From assembly GCA_964514485.1 (NCBI GenBank), contig CAZEWG010000003.1, positions 1 to 64,000 on the forward strand: a stretch of DNA of 64,000 nucleotides. Direction: 5' to 3'. The notes beneath the pieces are model-generated. The model searched no databases, was not told the origin of the DNA, and saw nothing but the letters and a program-made list of their open reading frames with translations. The translations under genes were made by a program, and so were the position numbers. Origin of the DNA: JAEZAA01 sp964514485. GTDB lineage: Bacteria; Pseudomonadota; Gammaproteobacteria; Pseudomonadales; Oleiphilaceae. This document shows, piece by piece, positions 53,389 through 63,350 of the stretch (positions are counted from its first letter, which is position 1; the number at the start of each line of letters is the position of its first letter).

Positions 53389-54009
53389 CTATTGCTCGCG
53401 GAACACATCCACGCCTTCAGGCACCTGGAAACGAAAGGTGGAATCGGGAATCTCGGGATTCACCTCAATCTTGGAGAAGCTGATCACCGTACGCTGGCCC
53501 AGGGAGTCCATCAGCCGCATTTCAGTCAGCACCCCCTGGTCGAAGGTCATTCTCAACTGGTCAAACAGCGACTCATTGCCCTTGGGCACCAGCACAAACT
53601 GATCCGTTGTTTCAGCAGTTTGCTGGTGGGAGATCTCATAGGCTTGCTGAAGGTTTTGCACATCGCCACTTAACAGCAACGCGGGCGTATTCTGGATATC
53701 ATCACCTAGTTGCTTGACCGTCACCTGTTCCAAGTCCGGGTCAAAAATCCAGATTTCCTTGCCGTCCGCCACAATTTGCTGGGCCAGGGGCGGCTGGGTT
53801 TCCCAGAAAAACAGGTTGGGCCGTTTGGCCTGGATATAGCCGGCGGTTTCCTGGATCCGGGCGCCCCGCTGATCCGTAACATACTGGATAAACAGCGCCT
53901 GATAGGTCTGCATGTTACCCAGCATGGTTGCCAGCTTTTCCACCGCTGGCTGGGCAGTCGCCACCAGGGGAAGCATTGATAACACAAAAGCGGTCAGAAT
54001 CTTACGCAT
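53389..54009 (-). CDS. lolA: Outer-membrane lipoprotein carrier protein LolA
   Basis: 206 aa periplasmic chaperone that carries lipoproteins from LolCDE to LolB. Signal peptide MRKILTAFVLSMLPLVATA, mature start near QPA. FIQYVTDQRGARIQETAGYIQAKRPNLFFWETQPP is the characteristic LolA strand region. It begins 2 bp after the ftsK stop, so the two are tightly coupled. Confidence 0.95.
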   Translation of the reverse strand: MRKILTAFVLSMLPLVATAQPAVEKLATMLGNMQTYQALFIQYVTDQRGARIQETAGYIQAKRPNLFFWETQPPLAQQIVADGKEIWIFDPDLEQVTVKQLGDDIQNTPALLLSGDVQNLQQAYEISHQQTAETTDQFVLVPKGNESLFDQLRMTFDQGVLTEMRLMDSLGQRTVISFSKIEVNPEIPDSTFRFQVPEGVDVFREQ

Positions 54010-54011
54010 AA

Positions 54012-56471
54012 CTAGTCTCTGGGGGATGCAGCAGCCAACACTTCCCGCGCACCATTGTGACTAGGCGGACTGACAACACCGGCTGCTTCCATGGCTTCTA
54101 CGAGGTTAGCTGCCCGATTGTAGCCGATCTTGAAGCGGCGTTGCACTGCGGAGATGGAGGCCTTTCGGCTTTCCGTAACAAAGGCGACCGCCTGATCATA
54201 AAGCGCATCAGCTTCGGCATCGGAGGCATCACCTCCGCCGCCACTGAAACCGCCCTCGCCGTCCGAGCCGCCTTCCAGAATATCCTCAATGTAGTCGGGC
54301 TCGCCCCGCTCCTTCCAGGCATCCACTACCCGGTGTACCTCGGCATCATCAACAAAGGCCCCATGCACCCGGTGCGGCACACTGGTGCCGGGCGGCATGT
54401 AAAGCATATCGCCATGGCCCAGCAGCTGCTCGGCACCACCCTGGTCCAGGATGGTGCGGGAGTCAATTTTGGAAGAAACCTGGAACGCGATCCGGGTCGG
54501 GATGTTGGCTTTAATCAATCCGGTAATCACATCCACCGAGGGACGCTGGGTGGCCAGAATCAAATGGATGCCCGCGGCACGGGCTTTCTGGGCAATCCGC
54601 GCAATCAACTCTTCCACCTTTTTGCCGACAATCATCATCATGTCGGCAAACTCGTCGATGACCACCACGATATAAGGCAGGGTATCCAGCTCGGGATGCT
54701 CTTGCTCAAAGCTGTCCTGGGGCTTCCAGAATGGGTCCTTAATCGGTTCGCCCGCATCCCGCGCCTCACGGATCTTGCGGTTGTAGCCGATAATATTCCG
54801 CACTCCCATGGAGGCCATCAGACGATAGCGCCGCTCCATCTCCCCCACACACCAGCGCAACGCGTTGGCGGCTTCCTTCATGTCCGTCACCACCGGGGCC
54901 AGCAGATGGGGAATACCGTCATAAATCGACAGCTCCAACATTTTGGGGTCGATCATGATCAGGCGGACTTCTTTCGGCGTTGCCTTGAACAACAAGCTCA
55001 ACAGCATGGCGTTGACCCCGACCGACTTACCGGACCCGGTGGTACCCGCCACCAGCAGGTGGGGCATCTTGGCCAGGTTCACCACCATGGGGTTGCCGGC
55101 AATGTCATTCCCCAACGCCAACGACATGGGGGTGGTGGAATCGGCGTAGTCCTGGGAGCTGAGCACTTCTTTCAGGCGCACGATCTGGCGGTGTTCGTTG
55201 GGAATTTCGATGCCCACCACCGACTTGCCGGGAATCACCTCCACTACCCGCACACTGACCACCGCCAGGGAACGGGCGAGATCTTTCGCCAGGTTGCTGA
55301 TACGGCTGACTTTAACCCCTGGCGCCGGGCGAATCTCAAAGCGGGTGATCACCGGGCCCGGGTTGACCTCGACCACTTCAACAGCAACGCCGAAGTCCTG
55401 AAGCTTGATCTCCAGCAGGCGGGACATTTCCTCCAGGGCTTCCTTGGAGTAACCGGGGCGCTTGTTTTCATCCGGTGCATCCAGCAGTGAAAGCGGCGGC
55501 AAGGGGCTGTCCGAGCTATCAAACAAAGAAGGCTGGCTTTCGGTGGCCACCCGTTTGCTCACCGAAGGCTTGGGAGCAAAGGGCAAAATCTTGATCTTTT
55601 TCGAGGCCGCCGCCTCTTCGACCGCGGAGTCTTCTTCCTCAATCCGTGGCTCTGCCTTGAGCTTGGGCTCCTTGCGCTTTTTCTCCGGCTTCGGCGCGGG
55701 TTCCCCATCAGGGTCTTTCGGCGCTCTGGACAGCAGACGCTTCATCAGCCCCGGCTTGTCTTCGGAAGGCTCCACCACCCGTTCCACCACAGGCGGCTTT
55801 TCTTGGACGCGGGCAGTGCTCTTGGCTCGAGCAACCCCCTCCTCTTCAGGCTTACGGCGGGCCAGTTCGGCGAGTTTTCGAGCCAGTCGCATCGTCCAGG
55901 CACCGACCAGATCCATCACCCGGAACCAGGACAGGCCAGTCATCACCGTCACGCCAAACAGGAACGCGGAGACCCAGATCAGGGTACTGCCCCGGAGGTT
56001 AAAGGCATGCATGGAGCGGTCCGCCAGCTCCCGCCCCAGGACTCCGCCGGAATCCGCCCCCAGGCCCGCCACCGAGTAGAGCGCCAGCAAAGCGGTGGCA
56101 CTGGTCACCGTTAAAATAAAACCGAAGATCCGCAACAGCGTCAGCGGCCAGTTGAACTGCAGCTGCTCATGACGATGACGGAACATCGTCCAGGCGCGAT
56201 GGGCAAACAAAAGCGGAATGAGATAGGACACATAGCCGAGGAAATACCGCAGCACATCGGCAAACCAGGCACCGGCACGGCCCCCATAGTTGCTGACCTG
56301 GTTGGTGTGGCCCGTGCTCGTCCAGGCCGGGTCGGTGGGAGTATAGGAGGCCAGGGCCATCATCAGGAAAATGCTGATCGCCACCAGGAGAATCAAGGCC
56401 CCCTCTCTCAGCCCCTGAGCCAGATAATCCTGAAAGCTCTTGGGGTTATTAATCACTTGCTGTTTTGACAT
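54012..56471 (-). CDS. ftsK: DNA translocase FtsK
   Basis: 819 aa. The N-terminal part has four TM helices that anchor it at the septum, followed by a charged Glu/Lys/Pro-rich linker (about 205-330) much shorter than that of E. coli. The motor has Walker A VAGTTGSGKSVGVNAM and Walker B YIVVVIDEFADMMMI. The C-terminal gamma winged helix (YDQAVAFVTESRKASISAVQRRFKIGYNRAANLVEAME) reads KOPS and activates XerCD. First gene of the ftsK-lolA-rarA run; 277 bp of non-coding DNA upstream should hold its promoter. Confidence 0.97.
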   Translation of the reverse strand: MSKQQVINNPKSFQDYLAQGLREGALILLVAISIFLMMALASYTPTDPAWTSTGHTNQVSNYGGRAGAWFADVLRYFLGYVSYLIPLLFAHRAWTMFRHRHEQLQFNWPLTLLRIFGFILTVTSATALLALYSVAGLGADSGGVLGRELADRSMHAFNLRGSTLIWVSAFLFGVTVMTGLSWFRVMDLVGAWTMRLARKLAELARRKPEEEGVARAKSTARVQEKPPVVERVVEPSEDKPGLMKRLLSRAPKDPDGEPAPKPEKKRKEPKLKAEPRIEEEDSAVEEAAASKKIKILPFAPKPSVSKRVATESQPSLFDSSDSPLPPLSLLDAPDENKRPGYSKEALEEMSRLLEIKLQDFGVAVEVVEVNPGPVITRFEIRPAPGVKVSRISNLAKDLARSLAVVSVRVVEVIPGKSVVGIEIPNEHRQIVRLKEVLSSQDYADSTTPMSLALGNDIAGNPMVVNLAKMPHLLVAGTTGSGKSVGVNAMLLSLLFKATPKEVRLIMIDPKMLELSIYDGIPHLLAPVVTDMKEAANALRWCVGEMERRYRLMASMGVRNIIGYNRKIREARDAGEPIKDPFWKPQDSFEQEHPELDTLPYIVVVIDEFADMMMIVGKKVEELIARIAQKARAAGIHLILATQRPSVDVITGLIKANIPTRIAFQVSSKIDSRTILDQGGAEQLLGHGDMLYMPPGTSVPHRVHGAFVDDAEVHRVVDAWKERGEPDYIEDILEGGSDGEGGFSGGGGDASDAEADALYDQAVAFVTESRKASISAVQRRFKIGYNRAANLVEAMEAAGVVSPPSHNGAREVLAAASPRD

Positions 56472-56748
56472 GAGTACCGTCGATTGCTACCTATCAAGAG
56501 GCCTTCCTGCAGGAGCCTGAACGGTTTCGGTCAGACTCCTCGGAAATCAGGCGCTAGTACCTGGGACGCTGCGTTCAAAGCGGTAAATTCCGTGCAATGG
56601 CTAGCTTAACGGAAACACACAGAACCAAAACGATAGAACAAAATATTTACAGCGTGGCCGACTGCTATTTTCAGAGACAGCTGTAACTATAGCCTATAAC
56701 TTAATGATTCTGTGTGTCTTGTTGAGAAAATGTGCAACAAGGCCGATT

Positions 56749-57975
56749 TTAACCGGCCTGTACCGCGGCAAAGCCACGGGCCAGATCTTCCTGAAGATCC
56801 GCCAGTGACTCCAGGCCCACCGAAATCCTTAACAGGTTCTCCGTAATCCCCGCCTGCGCCTTGGCCTCCGGGGAGATCCTGCCATGAGTCGTGGTCGCCG
56901 GATGGGTAATGGTGGTTTTCACATCGCCCAGATTGGCGGTGATGGAAATCATACGAGTGCCGTTGATAAAGCGCCAGGCTTCTTCCCTGCCCCCTTTGAT
57001 GCGGAACGACACAATGCCACCAAAACCTTTTTGCTGCTGTTTGGCCAACTCGTGCTGGGGATGGGACGGCAGACCGCCGTAAAAAACCTGTTCCACCAGC
57101 GGGTGGGCTTCCAGCCACTCGGCAATGCGCTGGGCATTCTCGCAATGGGCCCGCATCCGGATGCCCAGCACCTCAAGGCCTTTCAGGAATACCCAGGCGT
57201 TGAACGGGCTCATGGTCGGGCCACCGGAACGGAGAAACCCGTATATCTCTTCCATCAGATGGTTCGGGCCAACAACCACCCCACCCACGCAGCGCCCCTG
57301 CCCGTCCAGGTATTTGGTCGCGGAGTGCACCACAATGTCGGCCCCCAACTCCAACGGACGTTGCAGCACCGGTGTACAGAAGCAGTTATCCACCACCAGC
57401 AGGATGTCGCGGCTCTTGGCCAGGGCTGAGAGCTTGCGGAGATCGGCCACCTCCCCCAATGGGTTGGAGGGGGTTTCCAAAAACAGCATGCGGGTGTTTG
57501 GCTGCAGGGCCGCTTCCCATTGCTGGAGATCCGACAGATCCACAAAGGTGCAGTCGACACCGAACTTTTTCAGGTACTTTTCAAAAATCACGACCGTGGT
57601 GCCGAACACACCCCGGGAGCACACCACGTGATCGCCGGCTTTTAGCAGCGCGATCATGGTACTGACGATGGCGGACATTCCCGAAGCCAGCGCCACCGCC
57701 CGCTCCCCACCTTCCATTGCGGCGATTCGCTGTTCAAACATCCGCACGGTGGGGTTGCTGAAACGGGAGTAGACATTACCCGGAGAGGTACCGGCAAAAC
57801 GCTCCGCGGCCTCTTCCGCTGAATTGAACACGAAGCTGGAGGTCAGAAACAGCGCCTCACTATGCTCCAGTTCGTGAGTACGCTCATGGCCCGCTCGGAT
57901 CGCCAGGGTCTCAATATCCAGATCCAGCGCCGGGGTTACGGGTACTTCACGGTGACGGGTTTCTCTTTTGCTCAT
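56749..57975 (-). CDS. metZ: O-succinylhomoserine sulfhydrylase
   Basis: 408 aa Cys/Met-metabolism PLP enzyme that makes homocysteine directly from O-succinylhomoserine and sulfide. The PLP lysine is in VVHSATKYLDGQGR; FLETPSNPLGEV and the C-terminal LLRISVGLESLADLQEDLARGF are typical of the MetZ branch. I take the ATG at 57975 with GGAAAG 6 nt upstream; seven more residues to 57996 are possible. Its product homocysteine is the substrate of MetH at 16.8 kb. It lies downstream of purF, as in Pseudomonas. Confidence 0.93.
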   Translation of the reverse strand: MSKRETRHREVPVTPALDLDIETLAIRAGHERTHELEHSEALFLTSSFVFNSAEEAAERFAGTSPGNVYSRFSNPTVRMFEQRIAAMEGGERAVALASGMSAIVSTMIALLKAGDHVVCSRGVFGTTVVIFEKYLKKFGVDCTFVDLSDLQQWEAALQPNTRMLFLETPSNPLGEVADLRKLSALAKSRDILLVVDNCFCTPVLQRPLELGADIVVHSATKYLDGQGRCVGGVVVGPNHLMEEIYGFLRSGGPTMSPFNAWVFLKGLEVLGIRMRAHCENAQRIAEWLEAHPLVEQVFYGGLPSHPQHELAKQQQKGFGGIVSFRIKGGREEAWRFINGTRMISITANLGDVKTTITHPATTTHGRISPEAKAQAGITENLLRISVGLESLADLQEDLARGFAAVQAG

Positions 57976-58117
57976 GGTCTTTCCGGACGCCTTCATTTCA
58001 AGCTGTGGATGGAATCATTGAACGCTGTACAGGAAATCCATCAACTGCAGTGTTCGAACCGCCCGCGTGGCCATGCTCCAGCATGACATACTGCTCCCAC
58101 GGGGGCGGATAACCTTT

Positions 58118-58145
58118 AGAGGAATGGCCTGCAGGCCATTCCTCT
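58118..58145. terminator. 28-bp perfect palindrome between purF and metZ
   Basis: AGAGGAATGGCCTG is followed directly by its exact complement CAGGCCATTCCTCT, 21 bp past the purF stop. It can form a 12-bp stem with a 4-nt loop. No U-tract follows on the minus strand, so it may weaken rather than stop read-through into metZ. Confidence 0.5.
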
Positions 58146-58166
58146 GTTAATAACGGAAACTCACTT

Positions 58167-59684
58167 CTAGTGATTGTTGTGCAGGTCAATGATGGACGTT
58201 GGCTTGGGAGCTTCCGCCTGGCCAGCATTGCCGGACTCGCCACGCAGCCTCTCCAGACGGTCCAGATATTCCTGATCAATATCGCCAGTCACGTAGTGGC
58301 CATCAAAGACGGAGCAGTCAAAGCGCTCGATGCTGGGATTGCCTTCCCGGGCGCAGGCCACCAGATCTTCAAGATCCTGATACACCAGCCAATCCGCGCC
58401 GATCAGTTCCTGCACTTCTTCCACCGTCCGTCCTGTGGCAATCAGGTCACTGGCGGCGGGCATATCGATCCCATACACGTTCGGGTAGCGGACCTCGGGG
58501 GCAGCAGAGGCAAAGTAAACCTTGCGGGCACCAGCATCACGGGCCATCTGCACAATCTCACGACAGGTGGTGCCGCGCACGATAGAGTCATCCACCAGCA
58601 TGACATTTTTGCCGCGAAACTCCAGCTCAATGGGGTTGAGCTTCTGGCGGACAGACTTCTTCCGTTGATTTTGCCCCGGCATAATAAAGGTACGCCCGAT
58701 ATAACGGTTCTTCATGAAGCCTTCGCGGAACTTCACGCCCAGTTTGGAGGCCAATTGCATCGCTGAAGTACGGGAGGTGTCCGGGATCGGCATGACCACA
58801 TCAATGTCGTGCTCCGGGCGCAGGCGCATGATTTTATCCGCCAGCTTTTCACCCATTTTCAGACGCGCCTTGTACACCGAAATGCCATCCATAATGGAGT
58901 CCGGGCGGGCAAAATAGACATGCTCGAAAATACAGGGGTGCAACTGCGGGTTCTCCGCGCACTGCTGGGTATAGAGCGTGCCATTACTTTCAATATAAAC
59001 AGCCTCGCCGGGGGCCACATCCCGCACGATGGTAAAGCCCAGGGAACTCAGCGCCACGCTCTCGGAGGCCAGCATATATTCAGTGCCGTTTTCCGTTTCA
59101 CGCTTGCCGTACACCAGCGGACGAATCCCATTGGGGTCACGGAAGCCGACAATGCCATAGCCGGTAATCATCGCCAGGGTGGCGTAGGCCCCCCGCACTC
59201 TCTTGTGTAGCGAGCTGACCGCGGAAAACACATCATCGGCGGTGGGACGCAATTTGCCCAGCTTTTGCAGCTCGTGGGCAAAAACGTTCAACAGCACCTC
59301 GGAATCGGAGGAGGTGTTCATATGACGGAGATCGGTCCGAAACAGCTCTTCCCGCAATTCGGCTGAATTGGTCAGGTTACCGTTATGGGCCAGCGTGATC
59401 CCGTAGGGAGAGTTCACATAGAAGGGCTGGGCTTCCGCCGAGCTGGAGCTGCCAGCGGTGGGATAACGAACATGGCCGATCCCCACATTACCCACCAGTC
59501 TCAACATGTGACGGGTATGGAAGACATCCCGCACCAGGCCGTTATCCTTGCGCAGAAAAAACTGGTTGTTCTGGAAGGTTACGATTCCGGCAGCATCCTG
59601 CCCCCGATGCTGCAGCACCGTGAGAGCATCATACAACTCCTGGTTGACGTTGGACTTTCCAACAATACCAACAATACCGCACAT
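58167..59684 (-). CDS. purF: Amidophosphoribosyltransferase
   Basis: 505 aa. First committed step of purine synthesis. The catalytic N-terminal nucleophile is Cys2 (MCGIVGIVG), exposed after removal of Met, so the glutaminase domain needs no propeptide. The PRPP-binding motif is VMLVDDSIVRGTT. FREGFMKNRYIGRTFIMP and ALTVLQHRGQDAAGI are family hallmarks. GAGG is 8 nt before the ATG. It follows cvpA by 56 bp. Confidence 0.98.
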   Translation of the reverse strand: MCGIVGIVGKSNVNQELYDALTVLQHRGQDAAGIVTFQNNQFFLRKDNGLVRDVFHTRHMLRLVGNVGIGHVRYPTAGSSSSAEAQPFYVNSPYGITLAHNGNLTNSAELREELFRTDLRHMNTSSDSEVLLNVFAHELQKLGKLRPTADDVFSAVSSLHKRVRGAYATLAMITGYGIVGFRDPNGIRPLVYGKRETENGTEYMLASESVALSSLGFTIVRDVAPGEAVYIESNGTLYTQQCAENPQLHPCIFEHVYFARPDSIMDGISVYKARLKMGEKLADKIMRLRPEHDIDVVMPIPDTSRTSAMQLASKLGVKFREGFMKNRYIGRTFIMPGQNQRKKSVRQKLNPIELEFRGKNVMLVDDSIVRGTTCREIVQMARDAGARKVYFASAAPEVRYPNVYGIDMPAASDLIATGRTVEEVQELIGADWLVYQDLEDLVACAREGNPSIERFDCSVFDGHYVTGDIDQEYLDRLERLRGESGNAGQAEAPKPTSIIDLHNNH

Positions 59685-59740
59685 GCGAGATACCTCACTT
59701 GGTGAATTCGGGTGGTACGAGCGCCCTGGATGGCTCAGGC

Positions 59741-60232
59741 TTATAACAGGGCGGCAATGCTATCTCCAAAGACTGATCGGGACCAGTTTTCTATCAGGGA
59801 AAACTGGCTGATCAACAACGACTGATTCCACCAGTCGTCCTGAGTGACGGGCGTCATTCGCAGCAAGGCAATTGCAACAACCACCAGCACGACGCCCCGG
59901 GCGAGCCCGAAAAACATACCGAGCACCCGATCCGTCCCGGTCAAACCGGTCATTTTGACCAAAGCACCCACCAAATGGGCCAGAATGCCGCCAACGACCA
60001 GAGTGGCTACGAACAGAATCAGAAAAGCAGCGATAAAACGAACCGACGGCACGCTGATGGTATCCGCCAGAAGAGTTTGCATATTCGGATGAAACATGCG
60101 GGCCACAATAAATGCCGCAATCCAGCTTACCAGGGACAAGGCTTCACGAACGAAGCCCCGCATCAGGCTGATCATGCTGGATATGAAAACTATCGCCAGG
60201 ATTACCCAATCAACCCAAAGGAAACTCTGCAT
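59741..60232 (-). CDS. cvpA: CvpA family inner-membrane protein
   Basis: 163 aa, four TM helices: FLWVDWVILAIVFISSMISLMRGFVREALSLVSWIAAFIVARMFH and VVGGILAHLVGALVKMTGLTGTDRVLGMFFGLARGVVLVVV, the CvpA pattern. Required for colicin V production in E. coli and for bile tolerance in some bacteria; exact role unknown. The ATG at 60232 is preferred to an upstream TTG at 60256. Conserved just before purF. Confidence 0.93.
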   Translation of the reverse strand: MQSFLWVDWVILAIVFISSMISLMRGFVREALSLVSWIAAFIVARMFHPNMQTLLADTISVPSVRFIAAFLILFVATLVVGGILAHLVGALVKMTGLTGTDRVLGMFFGLARGVVLVVVAIALLRMTPVTQDDWWNQSLLISQFSLIENWSRSVFGDSIAALL

Positions 60233-60316
60233 TGGCCCGCCAGCCCAGGAAATCAAAAACGAGGACGAATTCTAACAAAGAAGCGCCACCTGGAAAATGC
60301 TGATTCACCCCTATCT

Positions 60317-60988
60317 TCAAGGCTTATAGCGCACCACCAGCGACTTCATCCCCAACAGCTTCTCCACCTTCTGCTTCAGCTCCTGGGCTTCGTCATTACT
60401 GGGCACCGGGCCTGCAAACACGCGCACCAAGGTGCCTTCATCCGTGCGGATTTCCTGGGTATAACCTTTCAAACCCTGATTAACCACCGTATCCCGCAGA
60501 CGGTAGGCATTCTCATGATTCTTGAAGGTGCCGATCTGAACCGTCCAGGCGTCCTCCAAAACCGCGGGCTTGCTCACCGGCGCCGCAACGGCAGGTGCCT
60601 TGGCGGGAGCAGACCGCTCGGGCGCCACCGTCGGCTTGGCGGCCACCGGCTTTTCCACCGGAGCCGGCGCCGGGGCTGGAGTAGAAGGCTGAGCCGGAGT
60701 CGGCTTCGAAGCCGGCTCCACGCTGTCCTTGCCTTCATCGAGTTCCATCAGGACAAAACTGGGGGCGGTTTCCTGGGCCTGGGGCGAGCCTTCAGGCGCC
60801 ACTTCAGACAACAGCTGTAAAGGTTTGGGCTCTTCAAGATGAACACTGGGCAAGGCCGGTTTCGCCGGGATGGGCAAAACCTTGCTGGTTCTTTCCTGAT
60901 GGGGCTCATCGAACAGCATCGGGATAAAAATCACCGCCAGCGAAATCAAGACCAGCGCCCCAATGACACGTTGCTTCAATCCGTCCAC
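60317..60988 (-). CDS. dedD: SPOR-domain cell division protein (DedD-like)
   Basis: About 223 aa. A short cytoplasmic start, one TM helix (VIGALVLISLAVIFIPMLF), a long Pro/Ala/Lys-rich periplasmic linker and a C-terminal SPOR domain (AWTVQIGTFKNHENAYRLRDTVVNQGLKGYTQEI ... VRVFAGPVPSNDEAQELKQKVEKL). SPOR domains bind denuded glycans at the septum. GTG 60988 (VDGLKQRVIGALV as in DedD) is 22 bp past the folC stop; the frame extends to 61045 and would then overlap folC. Confidence 0.9.
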   Translation of the reverse strand: MDGLKQRVIGALVLISLAVIFIPMLFDEPHQERTSKVLPIPAKPALPSVHLEEPKPLQLLSEVAPEGSPQAQETAPSFVLMELDEGKDSVEPASKPTPAQPSTPAPAPAPVEKPVAAKPTVAPERSAPAKAPAVAAPVSKPAVLEDAWTVQIGTFKNHENAYRLRDTVVNQGLKGYTQEIRTDEGTLVRVFAGPVPSNDEAQELKQKVEKLLGMKSLVVRYKP

Positions 60989-61010
60989 AACCTGAAATCC
61001 CTCTTTGAAT

Positions 61011-62324
61011 TTAACGAGACCCTTGCGCGAGCAAGGAGGGTTCATCCTGCACCAATTGCAGAACGGCAGCTACAGTAAAAAAAGATCCGAAGACCAGGAC
61101 ATGCTCCCCGGCTTGAACATCCTCGAGGGCCTGCCGGAAAGCCTCGGAAACCGTTGACGCCCAGTGGACTTGAGTCACTCCCGCTTTAGCGAAGGACTCT
61201 GCCAGCAGTTTTTGCGTGGCTGCCCGCTCGCAATCCAGCGGCGCACTATACCACTCTAAAACCGCCCCGCTCAGCTCCGACAACACCTGCACAATGTCCT
61301 TATCCACCAAGCCGGAATAGACCGCCCGCCAGCGGCCCCCTACCTGACGGATTCGGTCGGCAAGATAGCGAGCGGCCTGGGGGTTGTGGCCCACATCAAG
61401 GAGCACATGGGGCTGCCTGGCCACCTCGTAAAAGCGTCCGGGTACGGAGATATCCTTCAGAATCCCGCCCAGCGTGGCTTCGTCAGGCAGCACCTCCAGG
61501 AGCGCCAATGCCTGCAGCGCGGCCGCGACGTTATCCCGCGGAATACTCAAGCCCGGCAGTCCGTTCCGTCGCAGCGACTGGTGGTCAGACCCCGCCTGAC
61601 CGATCCAGTTCCATTGGCCCGGCACATGGGCCGGCTGCGTGACGTCGGCTTCTTCAATGGAGAAGTCGTGATTGCGCCAATAGCCCGAGCAGCCCAACAG
61701 TTCGACCTGCTCTTTTAACGAGTTCGGGGGCAGTTGGTCACCACACACAAAGGGAATCCCCGGGCGTAAAATGCCGGCTTTTTCACGACCGATCACTTCC
61801 CGGTCATTTCCCAGCCAATCCACATGGTCGATATCCACGGTGGTAATGATGGCAAGATCCGGGTCGATCACATTCACCGCATCAAGACGGCCCCCGAGCC
61901 CCACTTCCAAAATGGTGAAATCGACCCCGGCCCGGGCAAAACAGACAATCGCCGCCAAGGTGCCGAACTCAAAGTAGGTCAAAGGGGTGTTGCCCCGGGC
62001 TGTTTCCACCTGGGCAAAGCCTTCGCACAACGCCTGATCATCCAGATCGGTGCCGTCCAGGCGGACCCGCTCGTTGTAACGAAGCAAATGGGGGGAGGTA
62101 TAAGTGCCCACGCGAAACCCTTGGGCTCGCAGCACCCGGTCCAGCACCGCCACGGTACTACCCTTGCCATTGGTGCCGGCGACCGTAATGACCCGTCCGA
62201 GACGGGCGCGATCCACGCCCAGGCGCTCCAGCACCAGACGCACCCGGTCCAGCCCCATATCAATGACTTGACCGTGTTGGTGGCTGATGTGGTCAAGCCA
62301 GCCTTCCAGGGAACTTGGCATCAT
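61011..62324 (-). CDS. folC: Bifunctional dihydrofolate/folylpolyglutamate synthase
   Basis: 437 aa Mur-ligase-family enzyme. The ATP P-loop is VAGTNGKGSTVAVLD; the folate region includes SPHLLRYNERVRLDG; LEVGLGGRLDAVNVIDPDLAIITTVDIDHVDWLG is the FolC signature. It makes dihydrofolate and adds glutamates to folates, the methyl carrier of MetH. The start overlaps the accD stop in an ATGA. Confidence 0.96.
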   Translation of the reverse strand: MMPSSLEGWLDHISHQHGQVIDMGLDRVRLVLERLGVDRARLGRVITVAGTNGKGSTVAVLDRVLRAQGFRVGTYTSPHLLRYNERVRLDGTDLDDQALCEGFAQVETARGNTPLTYFEFGTLAAIVCFARAGVDFTILEVGLGGRLDAVNVIDPDLAIITTVDIDHVDWLGNDREVIGREKAGILRPGIPFVCGDQLPPNSLKEQVELLGCSGYWRNHDFSIEEADVTQPAHVPGQWNWIGQAGSDHQSLRRNGLPGLSIPRDNVAAALQALALLEVLPDEATLGGILKDISVPGRFYEVARQPHVLLDVGHNPQAARYLADRIRQVGGRWRAVYSGLVDKDIVQVLSELSGAVLEWYSAPLDCERAATQKLLAESFAKAGVTQVHWASTVSEAFRQALEDVQAGEHVLVFGSFFTVAAVLQLVQDEPSLLAQGSR

Positions 62325-63235
62325 TCTTTTTCAGGATCGTCTGAGGAGGGTTCAGAAGGACGCAGGGTTTCGACCGGGGCCGGCAAATGCATCAACTTCG
62401 CCAGGATACCGGCAATTCGGGAACGCATTTCCTGACGGGGAACGATCATGTCGATCACTCCATGCTCCAACAGAAATTCACTGCGCTGGAACCCTTCGGG
62501 TAACTTTTCCCGCACGGTCTGCTCAATCACCCGGGGGCCGGCAAAACCAATCAGGGCGTTCGGCTCCGCGATATTCAAATCGCCCAGCATCGCCAGACTG
62601 GCGGAAACACCCCCAAACACCGGGTCCGTCAGGACCGACAGATAGGGCAAGCCTTCGCGCTTCATCCGCTCAAGGGCAGCGGCGGTTTTGGCCATTTGCA
62701 TCAGGGAAAACAGCGCTTCCTGCATCCGGGCGCCGCCACTGGCGGAAAAACACACCAGCGGCAAGCCTTCTTCCAGGCAGAGGTTCACGGCGCGAACGAA
62801 TTTCTCGCCCACCACCGCCCCCATGGAGCCGCCCAGAAAGTTAAACTCAAATACAGCCACTACCAGGGGCACACCCTGTACCGAGCCCTTAAAGGTGATC
62901 AGGGCGTCTTTTTCGCCGGTGCTCTTCTGGTTGCTGGCCAGCCGGTCCTTGTAGCGTTTGCTGTCCTTGAACTTTAGCTTATCTTCCGGCTCCAGATCCG
63001 GTGACAATTCCACCCGGTTTTCGGCATCCAGAAACAGATCAATACGCCGACGGGCACTCACCCGAAGGTGATGGTCGCACTTCAGGCAAACGTCCAGATT
63101 CTTCTCAAGCTCCGGACGATACAGTGCCGCATTACACTTCGGACACTTTTTCCAGACGCCTTCCGGCACACCGCTGCGCTGCTTGTTATCCGAGCGCTTC
63201 ATGCCCGGCATGATTTTCTCAAGCCAGCTACTCAT
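62321..63235 (-). CDS. accD: Acetyl-CoA carboxylase carboxyltransferase subunit beta
   Basis: 304 aa. Catalyses the carboxyl transfer to acetyl-CoA with AccA, first step of fatty-acid synthesis. The N-terminal zinc ribbon is C31-x-x-C34 and C50-x-x-C53 (KKCPKCN, DVCLKCDHH). SASGGARMQEALFSLMQMAKTAAAL and GGVSASLAMLGD are the transferase core. ATG 63235 has GGAG 6 nt upstream. Translationally coupled to folC. Confidence 0.97.
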   Translation of the reverse strand: MSSWLEKIMPGMKRSDNKQRSGVPEGVWKKCPKCNAALYRPELEKNLDVCLKCDHHLRVSARRRIDLFLDAENRVELSPDLEPEDKLKFKDSKRYKDRLASNQKSTGEKDALITFKGSVQGVPLVVAVFEFNFLGGSMGAVVGEKFVRAVNLCLEEGLPLVCFSASGGARMQEALFSLMQMAKTAAALERMKREGLPYLSVLTDPVFGGVSASLAMLGDLNIAEPNALIGFAGPRVIEQTVREKLPEGFQRSEFLLEHGVIDMIVPRQEMRSRIAGILAKLMHLPAPVETLRPSEPSSDDPEKE

Positions 63236-63350
63236 CTCGTACTCCACCCACTGTCGTCAGCCCCAGCCGCGCACGCGACAAGTCCATGATGGTCAGGCCA
63301 GGTCCCTCGCCGGCCTGGCCAATCACCATTCAATCAGTTCCTAAAACCGG

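Noticed and set aside
54057..55490. 477-residue plus-strand frame inside ftsK
   Set aside because: Antisense shadow of ftsK caused by G/C-rich codon use.
56740..56759. Terminator hairpin at the metZ stop codon (AGGCCG/CGGCCT)
   Set aside because: Only a 6-bp stem with an 8-nt loop and no U-run; too weak to list.
63296..63320. Terminator between trpA and accD (GGCCAGG/CCTGGCC)
   Set aside because: A 7-bp stem with an 11-nt loop and no U-tract; the genes are likely co-transcribed.
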